Below are positions 55,169-62,581 of a stretch of 64,000 bases of DNA, piece after piece (position 1 is the first letter of the stretch; each line of letters opens with the position of its first letter). Made by a program: the position numbers and the translations under genes. The notes under the pieces are model-generated. The model ran no database searches and had not been told where the DNA came from. It saw only the letters and a program-made list of their open reading frames with translations. This DNA is from Roseovarius sp. S88 (GTDB lineage Bacteria; Pseudomonadota; Alphaproteobacteria; Rhodobacterales; Rhodobacteraceae): positions 1,157,501-1,221,500 of the forward strand of contig NZ_CP146069.1 of assembly GCF_037023735.1 (NCBI RefSeq), read 5' to 3'.

Positions 55169-58100
55169 TTAATCCATCCCGCCGAGGAGCGCCGCGTTGC
55201 CGCCAGCCGCGGTTGTGTCGACGCAGACGTGACGCTCTCCCATGACATGTCCAAGGTCTGGTTGCCCCGTGATCAGAGGCAGGATCGGGCCGTTTCGTTT
55301 GCTGAGAGCGGTGGTGTAGGCCTGCGCTTTGGTGGCATCGCCCCACCACAGAGCGCCTGCAAAATTGGACTGTGTGGTCAGGACCTCTGCTGCCAGAGCA
55401 CCAGTCACCGTTGCCGCGCGGCCACCAAGGGCCATGACGGCTTCGGCTTGCGCCTTGGCCGCGTCTTCGCCAGGGCCAAGACAGAGCAGGGGCGCGCGGG
55501 CATGAAGTGTGAGGCGGTTGGACTCTCCGGTCGGACCCGGCAGTACAAGGGCCGGTGAGGTTGGGATGTCGCGGTCTTGTGCCGCAACCAGTGCGGCCTG
55601 TGCTGCGTCAGGTGACATGTCCGTTGGCCATGTGGCATCGGTTTGTGTAACTGGGCGCGCTGAAAAGCGGGAAAGGTAATGCGGCCCGCCTGCCTTGGGC
55701 CCAGTTCCGGAAAGCCCTTCGCCGCCAAAGGGTTGGCTGCCTACGATGGCGCCGATCTGATTGCGGTTGACGTAAATATTTCCAGCATGAACCGCCTCGG
55801 TCACGTGTTGCACCCGGTCATCGATCCGGGTCATCAGGCCGAAGGTCAACCCGTAGCCGGTGGCGTTGATATCGGAGATGACCTGATCCAATTGATGTGA
55901 GGCAAACGTGGCAATATGCAGGACAGGACCAAAGATCTCGCGTTTCAGGTCCCCAATGCCCTGCACGCGGATCAGGGTCGGGGCGATGAAGTGACCTGAG
56001 TTTGGCGTGGGGATTTCATGCAAAAGACGCCCCTCGGCACGGGCGGCCTCGATATGTGCGGCAATACCGGCCTGAGCCTCGGCATCAATCACCGGGCCCA
56101 CATCGGTCTTCAGGTGCCAGGGTGCCCCCATGACAAGCGCATCCATGGCTCCGGTTAGCATTTCGGTCAGTCCCTCGGCGATATCTTCCTGAACATATAG
56201 ACACCGCAAGGCTGAACAACGTTGCCCGGCGGATTGAAAGGCGGATTCGACAATAGCTTGAACCGCCTGTTCTGGCAGGGCCGTGCTGTCGACGATCATT
56301 GCGTTTAAGCCACCGGTTTCGGCAATGAGAGGCGCGCCGGGGGCAAGATTTTGCGCCATGGTGGTGCGGATTTTGAGGGCTGTTTCTGTTGAGCCTGTGA
56401 AAGCCACGCCGCTGACGCGCGGATCAGATGTCAGTGCGGCACCGACGTCGCCTGCCCCGGGCAGAAGCTGTAGCGCGGTTTTGGGTACACCCGCTTTGTG
56501 CATTAGGGAAATTGCCAAATGCGCAATGAGTGGTGTTTGTTCAGCGGGTTTGGCCAGAACGGCGTTGCCCGCGGCCAGAGCAGCGCTGATCTGACCGGAA
56601 AAGATGGCGAGGGGGAAATTCCACGGTGAAATGCAGGTGAATGTGCCGACCGGTTTGGCGTCGGGCGCGTTGGCCCCGTAGTAGCGCAGGAAATCCACCG
56701 CCTCGCGCAGTTCGGCGACGGCGTCCATCAGGGATTTGCCCGCTTCGCGTGAGAGAACCGCGAAAAGTTCTCCGAAATTCTCCTCATAGAGATCAGCGGC
56801 ACGGGCCAGAACGCGACCGCGTTCTTTGGGGTCAGCGTTCCACGGTTTGGCGCTTTTGAGCGCCGTTTCAACATCCTCTGGGCTGGCGAAGGCAACCTGA
56901 CCGGGTTGATCCGAAGGGTCGGCGGGGTTTTGAACCGGGTGCGGCTCTTGCGGCGCCACTTTGGTCGCCAAGAGCGGTGCCGCCTGCCATGTCGCGCTGG
57001 CAAAGGGGGCTCGCGCAGCCTCGATCATATCAAGAGTTGGTTGATGGGTGAGGTCAAACCCTTTGGAGTTGATCCGCTCCGGCGCGAAAAGCTCTGGCCC
57101 CTTGGGCAGCTCCGCGCGCGTGTCGAGATAGGTTTCAAATGGATCGCGCGCGACCTCTTGGGGCGGGACGTCTTCATCCACAATCTGGTTCACAAAGCTT
57201 GAATTTGCGCCGTTTTCTAAAAGCCTGCGGACGAGATAGGCCAGCAAGTCACGATGCGCACCCACTGGTGCGTAGATGCGGCAGCGGGTGCCTTCGGCCT
57301 GCATGACGATGTTGTGCAGGGCCTCTCCCATGCCGTGCAGGCGTTGGAATTCAAAGGTTTCCTTATCTTCCGCCATATCCAGAATGGCGGCCACGGTATG
57401 AGCATTATGCGTGGCGAATTGCGGATAAATGCGGTCGGTCATGCCAAGCAACTTGCGCGCATTGGCGATGTAGGAAATGTCGGTGGCGGCTTTTGAGGTG
57501 AAGACAGGGAAACCATCGATGCCTTCGACCTGTGCGCGTTTGATCTCGGTGTCCCAGTAGGCACCTTTGACAAGCCGAACCATGATGCACCGATCACGCC
57601 GGGTGGCAAGGGCGTGCAGGTGGTCGATCACATGGGCCGCGCGTTGGCCATAGGCCTGCACCACGACGCCGAAGCCATCCCAACCCGCCAAAGCAGGCTC
57701 GGCCAATGTCGCCTCGATCACATCCAGAGATAGCGACAGGCGGTCCGCTTCTTCTGCGTCGATGTTCAGCCCCATGCGGGCTGACTTGGCCAACAAGGCC
57801 AGACTGCGCAGGCGCGGCATCAGGATGTCCATCACGCCGTCTTTCTGCGCGACCTCATAGCGGGGGTAGAGGGCCGAGAGTTTGACGGAAATCCCGGGGT
57901 TCTTACGGATATCATCATGCACGCAGGCCGAGGAGATGGCGGTGATCGCCCGGCTATAGGCAAGGTGGTATCGCGTGGCATCCGTATCGGTGCGCGCGGC
58001 CTCGCCCAGCATGTCGTAGGAGTAGGTGAACCCCTTTTTCTCCATCCCTGCGGCGCGGTCCATGGCTGAGGTGATTGTCTCTCCCAGAACAAACTGACGC

Positions 58101-58600
58101 CCCATCTCTTTCATCGCACGGCCCACGGCGGTGCGGATGACAGGCTCCCCCAACCGCTTGATGGCGGCACGAAGATGGCCGACCGGACCGGGGGCCTCTT
58201 CGGTCAGCACCTTGCCCGTCAGCATCAGCGCCCATGTTGAGGCGTTGACCAGAGGCGAGGTGGAATGCCCCATATGCTTGCCCCAGTCCGAGGGGGCGAT
58301 CTTATCTTCAATCAGCGCGTCAATCGTGTCGGCATCTGGCACCCTCAAAAGCGCTTCGGCCAGACACATCAGCGCCACGCCCTCATCGGTTGACAGCCCG
58401 TATTCCGCCAGGAAAACCTCCATCAATCCCGGATCGGAATGATCGCGAATGTCGCCGACAAGCGCGGCACCACGGGTCACGATGCGCGTGCGGTCCTCGG
58501 GCGACAACCCCGCCTGCTCTACAAGCTGGTCAATTGTCGCGGCTTCATCGGCATAGGTGACCAGATCAATTTCGCGGCGCAGGTCGGTGTCGTACGGCAT
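55169..58600 (-). CDS. putA: Bifunctional proline dehydrogenase / L-glutamate-gamma-semialdehyde dehydrogenase
   Basis: A 1143-residue enzyme. The N-terminal proline dehydrogenase barrel shows MVRLVKGAYWDTEIKRAQVE, YPQFATHNAHTVAAIL and FEFQRLHGMGEAL. The aldehyde dehydrogenase domain follows with NFPLAIFSGQISAALAAGNA, FTGSTETALKI, AETGGLNAMIVD (Glu) and SAGQRCSALRCLYV (catalytic Cys). A C-terminal extension of about 150 residues follows. It lacks the N-terminal ribbon-helix-helix DNA-binding domain of E. coli PutA, so control falls to the divergent Lrp-type gene. It oxidises proline to glutamate, with intermediates probably channelled. Confidence 0.96.
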   Translation of the reverse strand: MPYDTDLRREIDLVTYADEAATIDQLVEQAGLSPEDRTRIVTRGAALVGDIRDHSDPGLMEVFLAEYGLSTDEGVALMCLAEALLRVPDADTIDALIEDKIAPSDWGKHMGHSTSPLVNASTWALMLTGKVLTEEAPGPVGHLRAAIKRLGEPVIRTAVGRAMKEMGRQFVLGETITSAMDRAAGMEKKGFTYSYDMLGEAARTDTDATRYHLAYSRAITAISSACVHDDIRKNPGISVKLSALYPRYEVAQKDGVMDILMPRLRSLALLAKSARMGLNIDAEEADRLSLSLDVIEATLAEPALAGWDGFGVVVQAYGQRAAHVIDHLHALATRRDRCIMVRLVKGAYWDTEIKRAQVEGIDGFPVFTSKAATDISYIANARKLLGMTDRIYPQFATHNAHTVAAILDMAEDKETFEFQRLHGMGEALHNIVMQAEGTRCRIYAPVGAHRDLLAYLVRRLLENGANSSFVNQIVDEDVPPQEVARDPFETYLDTRAELPKGPELFAPERINSKGFDLTHQPTLDMIEAARAPFASATWQAAPLLATKVAPQEPHPVQNPADPSDQPGQVAFASPEDVETALKSAKPWNADPKERGRVLARAADLYEENFGELFAVLSREAGKSLMDAVAELREAVDFLRYYGANAPDAKPVGTFTCISPWNFPLAIFSGQISAALAAGNAVLAKPAEQTPLIAHLAISLMHKAGVPKTALQLLPGAGDVGAALTSDPRVSGVAFTGSTETALKIRTTMAQNLAPGAPLIAETGGLNAMIVDSTALPEQAVQAIVESAFQSAGQRCSALRCLYVQEDIAEGLTEMLTGAMDALVMGAPWHLKTDVGPVIDAEAQAGIAAHIEAARAEGRLLHEIPTPNSGHFIAPTLIRVQGIGDLKREIFGPVLHIATFASHQLDQVISDINATGYGLTFGLMTRIDDRVQHVTEAVHAGNIYVNRNQIGAIVGSQPFGGEGLSGTGPKAGGPHYLSRFSARPVTQTDATWPTDMSPDAAQAALVAAQDRDIPTSPALVLPGPTGESNRLTLHARAPLLCLGPGEDAAKAQAEAVMALGGRAATVTGALAAEVLTTQSNFAGALWWGDATKAQAYTTALSKRNGPILPLITGQPDLGHVMGERHVCVDTTAAGGNAALLGGMD

Positions 58601-58656
58601 GGCGGGTCTCTTGTAGATCGAAAGGGAATTGATCTACTGTATCATGCAAGTGCATG

Positions 58657-58695
58657 TCGTTTTTCCTGATAACAGGAATTATGCAGGAAAAACGA
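58657..58695. promoter_or_regulatory. Candidate Lrp-type operator between putA and putR
   Basis: A perfect 12-base inverted repeat, TCGTTTTTCCTG (58657-58668) and CAGGAAAAACGA (58684-58695), with a 15-base spacer, in the 122-base divergent region. A further near-palindrome, CATGCAAGTGCATG, lies just left of it. The position suits binding by PutR. Confidence 0.6.
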
Positions 58696-58722
58696 GCCAA
58701 AAATTGAAGGTATGGCAGGCAA

Positions 58723-59193
58723 ATGGAAGACTTGGAGTTAGATAAGTTTGATCTGGCGATTCTACGCATTTTGACAAGTGATGGCCGGATCAGCATTACC
58801 GACCTGGCCCGGGAAATCGGATTGTCGAAATCTCCCACGCAAGCACGACTGCGCCGACTAGAACGCGACGGGGTAATCTCAGGCTACCGCGCGTTGATTG
58901 ATCCGATCCGGCTGGGGCTGGATCACGTGAGCTTTGTTGAGCTGAGCATGACCGACACGCGAGAGGCGTCACTGGCGGCGTTCAACGCGGCTGTTCTGAA
59001 GATCCCAGAAGTTGAACAAGTGCATCTGATTGCTGGAAATTTCGACTATCTTCTAAAGATACGCACGCAAAGCATGAGTGACTATCGTCGCGTGCTGGCT
59101 GATCAGATTTCCAACCTGCCGCACGTCTCCAAGACCTCGACTTATGTGGCGATGGAGGCGGTGAAAGAAAACACTGTCCCAGATGTGATTTGA
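58723..59193 (+). CDS. putR: Lrp/AsnC family regulator of proline catabolism
   Basis: A 156-residue protein with the helix-turn-helix ISITDLAREIGLSKSPTQAR followed by LRRLERDGVISGYRALIDP and a C-terminal RAM effector domain (VEQVHLIAGNFDYLLKIRT). Lrp-type PutR proteins activate putA in response to proline in alphaproteobacteria. The divergent position and the operator between the genes support the name. Confidence 0.88.
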   Translation: MEDLELDKFDLAILRILTSDGRISITDLAREIGLSKSPTQARLRRLERDGVISGYRALIDPIRLGLDHVSFVELSMTDTREASLAAFNAAVLKIPEVEQVHLIAGNFDYLLKIRTQSMSDYRRVLADQISNLPHVSKTSTYVAMEAVKENTVPDVI

Positions 59194-59223
59194 TTTTCCA
59201 TCCCTCTGCGGCATCTTTGGCGC

Positions 59224-59769
59224 ATGAGACTTACGATCCTAGCCTGTGTTGTCGCTGGTCCGGTCTGGGCCAACGCTTGCCCCGAACCGCCCGACCACGC
59301 CGCCGCCCTATCTGATTTGATCAAGGCGGCGCGAGAAGCGCCGGATGAGGCCACGGGCCGGGCGCTTTCGGGGGAAATGTGGGCGCTTTGGGCCGATGCG
59401 CCAGATGCCAAGGCGCAAGAGCTTTTGGATGAAGCGATGGAGCGGCGGCGTGTGGCCGACTACGACGGGGCCACCAAGGCTGTGGATGCGTTGATTGCCT
59501 ACTGCCCGGATTATTCTGAAGGTTACAACCAACGCGCCTTTATCAATTTCCTGCGGGAGGATTTTGCCGCCGCTTTGCCCGATCTGGACCGCACATTGGA
59601 CATCACGCCGCGCCACACCGGCGCGTTGACGGGCCGGGCGTTGACACTGGCTGCGTTGGGACGAAACGCGGAAGCGACGCTGTCGCTGCGCGCGGCGCTG
59701 AATCTGAACCCTTGGCTGGGTGAGCGGCGTTTGCTGCAGCAACTGGAGCAACAGGAACAGGATCTCTGA
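59224..59769 (+). CDS. Secreted TPR-repeat protein
   Basis: 181 residues with a short signal peptide (LTILACVVAGPVWA, cleaved before NACPEP). The body consists of tetratricopeptide-like helix pairs (VADYDGATKAVDALIAYCPD, YSEGYNQRAFINFLREDFAA, LDRTLDITPRHTGALTGRAL, LGRNAEATLSLRAALNLNPW). It is probably a periplasmic scaffold. It precedes the SGNH lipoprotein gene by 8 bases, so the two are likely co-transcribed. Confidence 0.75.
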   Translation: MRLTILACVVAGPVWANACPEPPDHAAALSDLIKAAREAPDEATGRALSGEMWALWADAPDAKAQELLDEAMERRRVADYDGATKAVDALIAYCPDYSEGYNQRAFINFLREDFAAALPDLDRTLDITPRHTGALTGRALTLAALGRNAEATLSLRAALNLNPWLGERRLLQQLEQQEQDL

Positions 59770-59777
59770 CAAAGCGG

Positions 59778-60755
59778 ATGAGACAGGCCATGTGGCGCAG
59801 AGCGGCGAATATGGTTGTTTTGTCTGCACTTTTGGGCTGCAGCGCGGCTTTGCCAGACCGGCCCGTGCCCTCTGCGCCCGAACCTCAACCGGCCAGCACC
59901 CCTGCACCGAGCCCCGTCGCATTGCCTGCCGAAGAGCCGCCTTTGCCCAGTTTTCGCAACCCGCCCTTCGGACCTGATATCCTTGTGGTCGGCGACAGCC
60001 AGATTTCCTTTGGCGCGGGTGCGGGGCATCTGGCACTCTTTGGCAATCTGGCGCGTTCCTGCGGCGCAAATGCGCAAGAGCGGCGCCTACTTGAAAATCT
60101 TGACGCACAGTCAGTTGCGGCCATTGGTGTGCGGTCCTCCTCTCTCAATCACTGGAGCGCGCGGGACGCAGGTACAAAAGGCGTGATCTGTGACAAGGAT
60201 GCGCGGTTCGGGGTGAATGCCGGCACATATGGTGTGTCCGGACCGACGCGCAGCTATGTGCAGATTGGCGAGGACCGGCCTTATGAGTTTTGCCGCCCGA
60301 ACCAATCTCCGTTCGAGGCGATGTTTCGCGAGGGATATTACCGTCCCAAACTGGTTGTGCTGGCGTTTCTGGGCAATTCCGTTGACCGCTGGTCCGATCC
60401 TGCGACGGCAACAGCCGATCTGCGCGCAAGCATTGCGCAGATGCCTGATGAGAGCGCGTGCGTTGTCATGAGCACTGCGGCGGCGTTCGATGCTGAGGTG
60501 AACGCAAAACGACAACTGGCCCAGCGAAACCTGGCGCGCGCCGTCGCGGCGACAGGCGGGCGCTGCAGTTTTGCCGAAGCACTGACGCCCGATCTGGTCG
60601 CGTCGGTCACGGGCAATCCGAATGACTTCCGCATCAATGAAGCCGGAGAGGTTCTGGACAGATTTCATCCTAATACCAAAGGCTTTGAGCGTTTTTTCCA
60701 AAGTGCCACTCCGGCCATCTGCGCCGCTGTATTTGACCAGATTGGCCCCCCCTGA
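59778..60755 (+). CDS. SGNH/GDSL-like lipoprotein
   Basis: 325 residues starting MRQAMWRRAANMVVLSALLG with a lipobox LLGC (Cys21), then a Pro/Ala-rich linker and an SGNH-like domain. Block I is ILVVGDSQISFGAG, block III-like is FLGNSVDRW and block V-like is DRFHPNTKG. GDSQ replaces the common GDS(L). It also has SPFEAMFREGYYRPKLVVLA, shared with the gene downstream, with which it is clearly paralogous. It is probably an outer-membrane-anchored esterase or acyltransferase acting on cell-surface glycans; the substrate is unknown. Confidence 0.68.
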   Translation: MRQAMWRRAANMVVLSALLGCSAALPDRPVPSAPEPQPASTPAPSPVALPAEEPPLPSFRNPPFGPDILVVGDSQISFGAGAGHLALFGNLARSCGANAQERRLLENLDAQSVAAIGVRSSSLNHWSARDAGTKGVICDKDARFGVNAGTYGVSGPTRSYVQIGEDRPYEFCRPNQSPFEAMFREGYYRPKLVVLAFLGNSVDRWSDPATATADLRASIAQMPDESACVVMSTAAAFDAEVNAKRQLAQRNLARAVAATGGRCSFAEALTPDLVASVTGNPNDFRINEAGEVLDRFHPNTKGFERFFQSATPAICAAVFDQIGPP

Positions 60756-60863
60756 GCCCATTTTGCTTCAGGAATGCACGAAAAGTTCAAACACTGTGCA
60801 TAACCGCTGCGGCTTTATTGCCGTATAGACCTTGCAAGTGAATTGGGGAAAAGGCGGGTCGGA

Positions 60864-61784
60864 ATGGCGAAGGGTCTCAAAAACGCGTGCCGAGGTGCTT
60901 TGGTGATGTTTTTGTCTGCCATGATCGCGGCACCGCCACTCGCCGCTGAAGAGTTCAAATCACCCGATATCGTGGTTCTGGGCGACTCGCAGTTGAGTTT
61001 TGGCGCAGGTCCGGTTTTCCTCGATTTTTTCCAGAACATTGACCAGCACTGCGGCGCAGGTCCGCAAGGAGATACCGATTATACCCAACTTGGCGAAAAA
61101 AGCGTCGCGATCTTTGGCGTGCGCTCCACGTCGCTTGGATCATGGGTGGCGCGCAGTCGCCGGGGCAAGGCTGCGGTGTGCGAGGTCGACAAAAAGTGGA
61201 AAGCGAACGCCGCCACATTTGGAACCGTCAACACAGGCAAGAACAAATACGTCCAGATCGGCAAGGGGCGGAACTACCAGTTCTGCAAGAAAGGCCAATC
61301 GCCGTTTGAGGCGATGTTTGCCGAAGGGTATTACGAGCCGAAGCTGATCGTGATGAATTTCCTTGGCAATTCCGCGCGCCGCTGGGCCGAGGATAAGCAT
61401 CAGGCCTTGGCCGATGTCACAAAAGCGATGGAGCAATTGCCCGAAGACGTGCCCTGCCTCTTCCTGACCACCGCGCCGACCTACAAGAAAAAGACCGTGG
61501 ATTTGCGCCTTAAGGCGCAGGAGAACCTGAAATACGCCTTTATGAAAGCCGGGTCTCAGTGCAGCTTTGTCGAAGGTTTCACACCTGAAACCATTGCCGC
61601 CAACCAGGGTAACCGACTCTTTTTCCGGCGCAACAAGTCGGGCCGGGTGAAGGATCCGTTTCATCCCAATCAGAAAGCACAGGAAAACTTCTTCATGGTC
61701 CGCACACAGGACATCTGCCACGCCGTGCATCAGCAGCTTGCACCGCAGAACACGGAAACCGCTGTCCTTTTGCCTGCGCCCTGA
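60864..61784 (+). CDS. Secreted SGNH/GDSL-like protein, paralogue of the upstream gene
   Basis: 306 residues from ATG 60864; TTG 60843 would add seven. It has a Sec signal peptide (GALVMFLSAMIAAPPLAAEE) but no lipobox cysteine. DIVVLGDSQLSFGAG, VAIFGVRSTSLGSWVARSRR, SPFEAMFAEGYYEPKLIVMN, FLGNSARRWAED and KDPFHPNQKA align block by block with the preceding protein. Four or more cysteines are conserved between the two (for example QFCKKGQSP versus EFCRPNQSP). One copy is lipid-anchored and the other soluble. Function is unknown. Confidence 0.68.
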   Translation: MAKGLKNACRGALVMFLSAMIAAPPLAAEEFKSPDIVVLGDSQLSFGAGPVFLDFFQNIDQHCGAGPQGDTDYTQLGEKSVAIFGVRSTSLGSWVARSRRGKAAVCEVDKKWKANAATFGTVNTGKNKYVQIGKGRNYQFCKKGQSPFEAMFAEGYYEPKLIVMNFLGNSARRWAEDKHQALADVTKAMEQLPEDVPCLFLTTAPTYKKKTVDLRLKAQENLKYAFMKAGSQCSFVEGFTPETIAANQGNRLFFRRNKSGRVKDPFHPNQKAQENFFMVRTQDICHAVHQQLAPQNTETAVLLPAP

Positions 61785-61836
61785 AGGCAGAACTTTACAC
61801 CCGCGAAGAAGCCGATATGGTCCGCCCATGCCCCTT

Positions 61837-61923
61837 GCCCGCGTGGTGGAATGGTAGACACAGGAGACTTAAAATCTCCAGGCCGAATAGGCCGTGCCGG
61901 TTCGAGTCCGGCCGCGGGTACCA
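61837..61923 (+). tRNA. tRNA-Leu (anticodon UAA)
   Basis: An 87-base gene with encoded CCA. The acceptor stem is GCCCGCG with CGCGGGT (one G-U pair), the anticodon stem GGAGA/TCTCC encloses CTTAAAA with TAA at 61870-61872, a long variable arm follows as in tRNA-Leu, and the T loop is GGTTCGAGTCC. It reads UUA (and UUG by wobble). Confidence 0.93.
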
Positions 61924-61929
61924 AGGGGG

Positions 61930-61980
61930 CAAAAGCTTTCTGAAAGCTTTTGGGGAAGTCTTTTCAGAAAAGACTTCGGG
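61930..61980. repeat. Double-hairpin element, copy 3
   Basis: CAAAAGCTTTCTGAAAGCTT then TTG (61930-61952) folds as one hairpin and GAAGTCTTTT/AAAAGACTTC as the next, the same two-stem plan as 53901-53948. It directly follows tRNA-Leu and faces the convergent AT-rich gene, so it probably ends tRNA transcription. Confidence 0.7.
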
Positions 61981-62017
61981 TGGGTAGGCGCAAGTAAATG
62001 TACGGATGCAGATTTTG

Positions 62018-62053
62018 GGGCGAACGACCGCACTGAGCCCATAGCGGTCATCG
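62018..62053. other. Hairpin in the spacer after tRNA-Leu
   Basis: GACCGC and GCGGTC enclose ACTGAGCCCATA. The sequence resembles intergenic elements I recall from other roseobacters. A second small palindrome, GCTTTG-N5-CAAAGC, lies on the far side of the next gene at about 62556-62572. Both are weakly supported as mobile or structural elements. Confidence 0.3.
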
Positions 62054-62086
62054 CGACTAGCGCCAAAAAATTCAACTTCGGCTGGA

Positions 62087-62494
62087 TCAGTTGAACTCAA
62101 AGACACACTCTTCCAACGATAAAGAAGTTTTGTCGGATATAATCAGTTCATTTTCAGAAACATAAGCGAGAACAATATTCTGGTCCACGGCGGCAGTCTC
62201 AATTGTTTTTTTCCAACCGTCCAAGTCTCCACGAAATGACAAACTGAAAAAAACTCTGCCGTCCGGAGTTGTTACCCGACAATTTCCTTCTATCGCACCA
62301 CCAGCCTTAGCAAAAAAATAGTCTCTAGGTGCCGTCAGTTGCCTGAAAACCTTTTTTCCTTTGGAATTACTCGGCACGCAAAAAAACATCAAAACCGAAC
62401 CATTTTTTTCTTTTTGCCCTGGCACAAAAGATGGCTCATCAGGCTTAAGCAATCCCTTTCTAATTTTTTCAAGCTTTTCAAATGTCTTCTTCAT
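62087..62494 (-). CDS. AT-rich hypothetical protein, probably acquired
   Basis: A 135-residue protein starting MKKTFEKLEKIRKGLLKPDE, with VLMFFCVPSNSKGKKVFRQL, FFSLSFRGDLDGWKKTIETA and a C-terminal VSENELIISDKTSLSLEECV. No family is recognised. The base composition is clearly poorer in GC than every neighbour, and A/T-ending codons are common (AAA, TTT, GAA). It lies between tRNA-Leu and metG, which suggests horizontal acquisition near a tRNA, although no duplicated tRNA end or integrase is visible. The form (lysine-rich N-terminus, no signal) suggests a small cytosolic protein, perhaps an immunity-type protein, but that is a guess. Confidence 0.6.
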   Translation of the reverse strand: MKKTFEKLEKIRKGLLKPDEPSFVPGQKEKNGSVLMFFCVPSNSKGKKVFRQLTAPRDYFFAKAGGAIEGNCRVTTPDGRVFFSLSFRGDLDGWKKTIETAAVDQNIVLAYVSENELIISDKTSLSLEECVFEFN

Positions 62495-62581
62495 AGAAGT
62501 CCTCAGTCAGTTACAGACGATCAATTTCGAGAACAGTCTATCAGTTTAAAGCCAGCTTTGTCCCGCAAAGCGGACATCCAA

